A program made the translations under genes and the position numbers. Under the pieces are notes generated by a model. That model saw only the letters and a program-made list of their open reading frames with translations. It did no database searches and was not told the origin of the DNA. Below, one piece after another: positions 62,159 to 64,000 of a stretch of 64,000 nucleotides of DNA (positions are counted from its first letter, which is position 1; every line of letters starts with the position of its first letter). Origin of the DNA: JAVVHH01 sp965199665 (lineage in GTDB: Bacteria > Pseudomonadota > Alphaproteobacteria > Acetobacterales > Acetobacteraceae); NCBI GenBank assembly GCA_965199665.1, contig OZ241208.1:1674001-1738000 (forward strand), in the 5' to 3' direction.

Positions 62159-63793
62159 TCAGGTCCAGCCGCCCATGTCGCGCTGCATCAGGCTGCTGCG
62201 AGCCGGCCCGGCATCGAGGTATGCCCTCGCCGAAAGGTTCGGCGCGGCCCCGGGCGACCGCCACGTCTTCCAATCGTCCACCACCAGCCCGGCGGCCTGC
62301 AGCTGCCGGGCGAGCGCGATCGTCTTGTTGACGCGGTCGCGCGAGGCGTTGATCTCGTCATCCGTCAACAACCCGGTCAGCTTCGGCATCATGTCGCGGT
62401 CGAAGTCGATCGCCACCATCCGGTCATGGGTCTTCTTGTCGAGCAAGCGCGGCTTGCCGACGGAGGTGATGCCCTGGCCGGTATCGTACGTCAGCAGCTC
62501 CGTCTGGTCCTTGCCGAAGCAGAAATCGTTGTCGATCCCGGTCACCTTCACGTTGTCGCCCTGCACGTCCACGAAGTAGTTCGCCGAGTGGCGATCGACT
62601 TGTCCGGTCAGCATGTCGGTCCATTCCAGCCCGTTCAGCTGCTCCTGCAGGCTGGCCTCCGCATCGGCCGACAAAGTGCCTTGCCAGGGCTTCTTCATCA
62701 CTTCACGGCCCCTCATCCAGACTCCGTTGCGCTTCTCCAGGCCCAGGTTCTTCCGGTTGACCTCCGGCTCCCGTTCCGCGGCGTCCTGGTCGTAGTTGGT
62801 CCATTCCTTGACCCGTGGCGACTTACCCTGGGCCATGCTCATGACCAGGCCGACCTCGCCGCCATGCGTGGCGAAGCTCGCATCCGGCATGACGTCCAGC
62901 CCGAGCAGGTCCGAGGCGATCTTGCTGGCCACGTTGCGGTTGCCGTAATGTGGCGATTCCGGGTCGATGCCGGCGACTCTGGGGCCTTTCTTGATCTGCT
63001 TGTCGCTGACCGGCTCCGGCTTGAACACGCGGGGCGTGCCGTCCTCGTGCACCAGCTTGGATACGCTGTTGACCGCGCCCGACCCGAAGCTTTCCACCGA
63101 GTTGGCGACGTCCAGCTTGCTGTCGTTGTGCACGTCGAACTTGCAATCCTTGAAGTTCAGCCCGCGAACCTTGGACGCCACGGCCTCGCCGATCGTGCAA
63201 TGCGCGGCGATGTCGGCGAACTTCGGGTCGGCCAGCACCTTGTCCAGGTTGGCTCGGAGGTCCGCCTTGTACTTGGTGGCTTGATCGATCAGCCCGTTCG
63301 CGGCGTCTTTCTTGCCGGACTGACGCTTGGAGTCGCGGTATGATGCCGCCGCCGCAATCAGCGCGTCGATCTGCTGCGTCAGCTCCCGTTCGACCTGGTC
63401 GCGGGTATTCTGCAGGTCGGTGGCCGGTCGCGCCTCCAGCGCGTCGACCTCGTCTTGGCTGCCGCCCACCGCGCCCTGCAGGGCCTTGTAGCGCTTGGAC
63501 ATCTTCCATCGGCCGCCCAGCTTGTCGGCACGCGGCCGATGCCCGATCTTCCCGGCCAGCTCGTCGAACGTCATCAGCTTGGCGTCGATGGCGTGCTGCA
63601 ACTGGGCTGGACGTTGCGGCGCCGGCGGAAGCGGCGGGGGAGCCGCCGGCGGGATCACGACCGTGCGGCGTCTGTTCGGCGGCGCCGACGCACCCGTCCG
63701 CTGCGGGATCTTCGGCAGGATCAGCGCCAGTTGGTCCACGACGGCGGAGTATTTGGCCTGCGTCCCGACGGAAGCGCTCTGTGTACCGCTCAT
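62159..63793 (-). CDS. Protein with phosphoinositide-kinase-like catalytic motifs, candidate effector
   Basis: A 544-residue protein without a signal peptide. The N-terminus is disordered and Pro-rich (residues 30-62), then a helical, Gln/Lys-rich region runs to about 190. The C-terminal half shows kinase-like order: TPRVFKPEP with Lys258, YGNRNVASKIASDLLGL, GGEVGLVMSMAQGKSP, then DMLTGQVDRHSANYFVD with Asp400-Arg-His and Asn405, and TGIDNDFCFG with Asp421. FKPE, DRHxxN and IDND in this spacing recall PI3K/PI4K-like folds used by some secreted bacterial effectors. It may phosphorylate a host or rival lipid, protein or nucleotide. It is preceded by the end of another minus-strand gene. Confidence 0.7.
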   Translation of the reverse strand: MSGTQSASVGTQAKYSAVVDQLALILPKIPQRTGASAPPNRRRTVVIPPAAPPPLPPAPQRPAQLQHAIDAKLMTFDELAGKIGHRPRADKLGGRWKMSKRYKALQGAVGGSQDEVDALEARPATDLQNTRDQVERELTQQIDALIAAAASYRDSKRQSGKKDAANGLIDQATKYKADLRANLDKVLADPKFADIAAHCTIGEAVASKVRGLNFKDCKFDVHNDSKLDVANSVESFGSGAVNSVSKLVHEDGTPRVFKPEPVSDKQIKKGPRVAGIDPESPHYGNRNVASKIASDLLGLDVMPDASFATHGGEVGLVMSMAQGKSPRVKEWTNYDQDAAEREPEVNRKNLGLEKRNGVWMRGREVMKKPWQGTLSADAEASLQEQLNGLEWTDMLTGQVDRHSANYFVDVQGDNVKVTGIDNDFCFGKDQTELLTYDTGQGITSVGKPRLLDKKTHDRMVAIDFDRDMMPKLTGLLTDDEINASRDRVNKTIALARQLQAAGLVVDDWKTWRSPGAAPNLSARAYLDAGPARSSLMQRDMGGWT

Positions 63794-63854
63794 CTGCTAT
63801 GTCCCGGGTCTGAGATGCGCCAGCGCGCAAGACGTGGTGTCGATCGTTCGCCCG

Positions 63855-64000
63855 CTATGCCGCCTGGCGCAGCTCGCTCTCCATCTCGCTCATCACGGAC
63901 TCCAGCGCCGAGGCGAGTTGGACGTTGACGCCGACATTCGCCGCCCCGAACCGTTCCAAGGCGGCGAGTTGCGGCACTGCCTGCAAGCGGCTGCGGTACT
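63855..64000 (-). CDS. C-terminal end of an unidentified helical protein (truncated by window)
   Basis: The last 48 codons before a TAG read YRSRLQAVPQLAALERFGA then ANVGVNVQLASALESVMSEM and ESELRQAA. The segment is amphipathic and helical without a known motif. The start lies beyond base 64000. It precedes the kinase-like gene by 61 bp on the same strand and may belong to the same cluster. Confidence 0.5.
   Translation of the reverse strand, partial: YRSRLQAVPQLAALERFGAANVGVNVQLASALESVMSEMESELRQAA

Noticed and set aside
62159..63793. HipA toxin
   Set aside because: HipA-specific N-terminal domain and a hipB antitoxin are absent; only the catalytic-loop pattern is reminiscent.

Overview
The window is a very GC-rich (roughly 70%) chromosomal segment with dense, often overlapping genes and no rRNA, tRNA, insertion sequence, CRISPR array or phage module that I can see. 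Gene content and order point to an alphaproteobacterium of the order Rhodospirillales, probably Acetobacteraceae. The supporting signs are the secA / parvulin isomerase / argJ / GNAT-Nudix block, the xseB-ispA-tlyA run, PEP-CTERM proteins beside an asparagine-synthase-like amidotransferase, and paired DUF1800/DUF1501 genes. This placement is inferred from family knowledge, not from a search.

Layout. 1-9.2 kb: the 3' end of a class A penicillin-binding protein (pbpC) translationally coupled to an alpha/beta hydrolase, then a DUF1203 protein, a cyclohexadienyl-dehydratase-like periplasmic protein coupled to an amidase, an HI0933-type flavoprotein, a membrane protein and a CinA-type domain protein. 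8.2-14.3 kb: conserved housekeeping block (GNAT-Nudix fusion, argJ, parvulin isomerase, divergent secA). 14.4-21.1 kb: envelope genes, including a glycosyltransferase, a lytic transglycosylase ending in a 30-bp tandem repeat, a peptidoglycan-binding/YkuD-like protein, an MFS transporter and an MBOAT/SGNH-like acylation pair. 21.1-25.0 kb: a complete ABC importer operon (two permeases, ATPase, binding protein). 25.1-33.9 kb: a GGDEF-EAL protein, the tusA / deacetylase / xseB / ispA / tlyA run, a ROK kinase, dinB, a broken glutathione S-transferase remnant and an AlkA-type glycosylase. 33.9-40.8 kb: a 1268-residue glycosyltransferase-methyltransferase, a second HI0933 flavoprotein, a lone Flp pilin and an Old Yellow Enzyme. 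40.8-46.7 kb: the DUF1800/DUF1501 pair and an operon of an output-less CHASE2 protein, a small exported protein and an M48 protease. 46.8-54.3 kb: a Nudix / asnB / glycosyltransferase operon followed by three PEP-CTERM proteins, two of them a tandem duplication, and an AraC regulator. 54.5-61.6 kb: an amidase, ygfZ, a thioesterase, a DUF2076 protein, a CoA-binding protein, glyQ without glyS, and a divergent pdxI / LysR pair. 61.6-64.0 kb: an accessory-looking cluster with a 544-residue protein carrying phosphoinositide-kinase-like catalytic motifs, an acidic partner and the end of a third gene.

The most unusual regions are the kinase-like cluster at the right end, the mosaic PEP-CTERM duplication with its leftover third tail, and the CHASE2 / small protein / M48 operon. 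Also worth attention are the 30-bp tandem repeat, the absence of dxs and glyS from their usual places, and the multidomain sugar-modifying protein. Functions are assigned from motifs recognised by eye, and start codons were chosen from Shine-Dalgarno position, coupling and domain boundaries.
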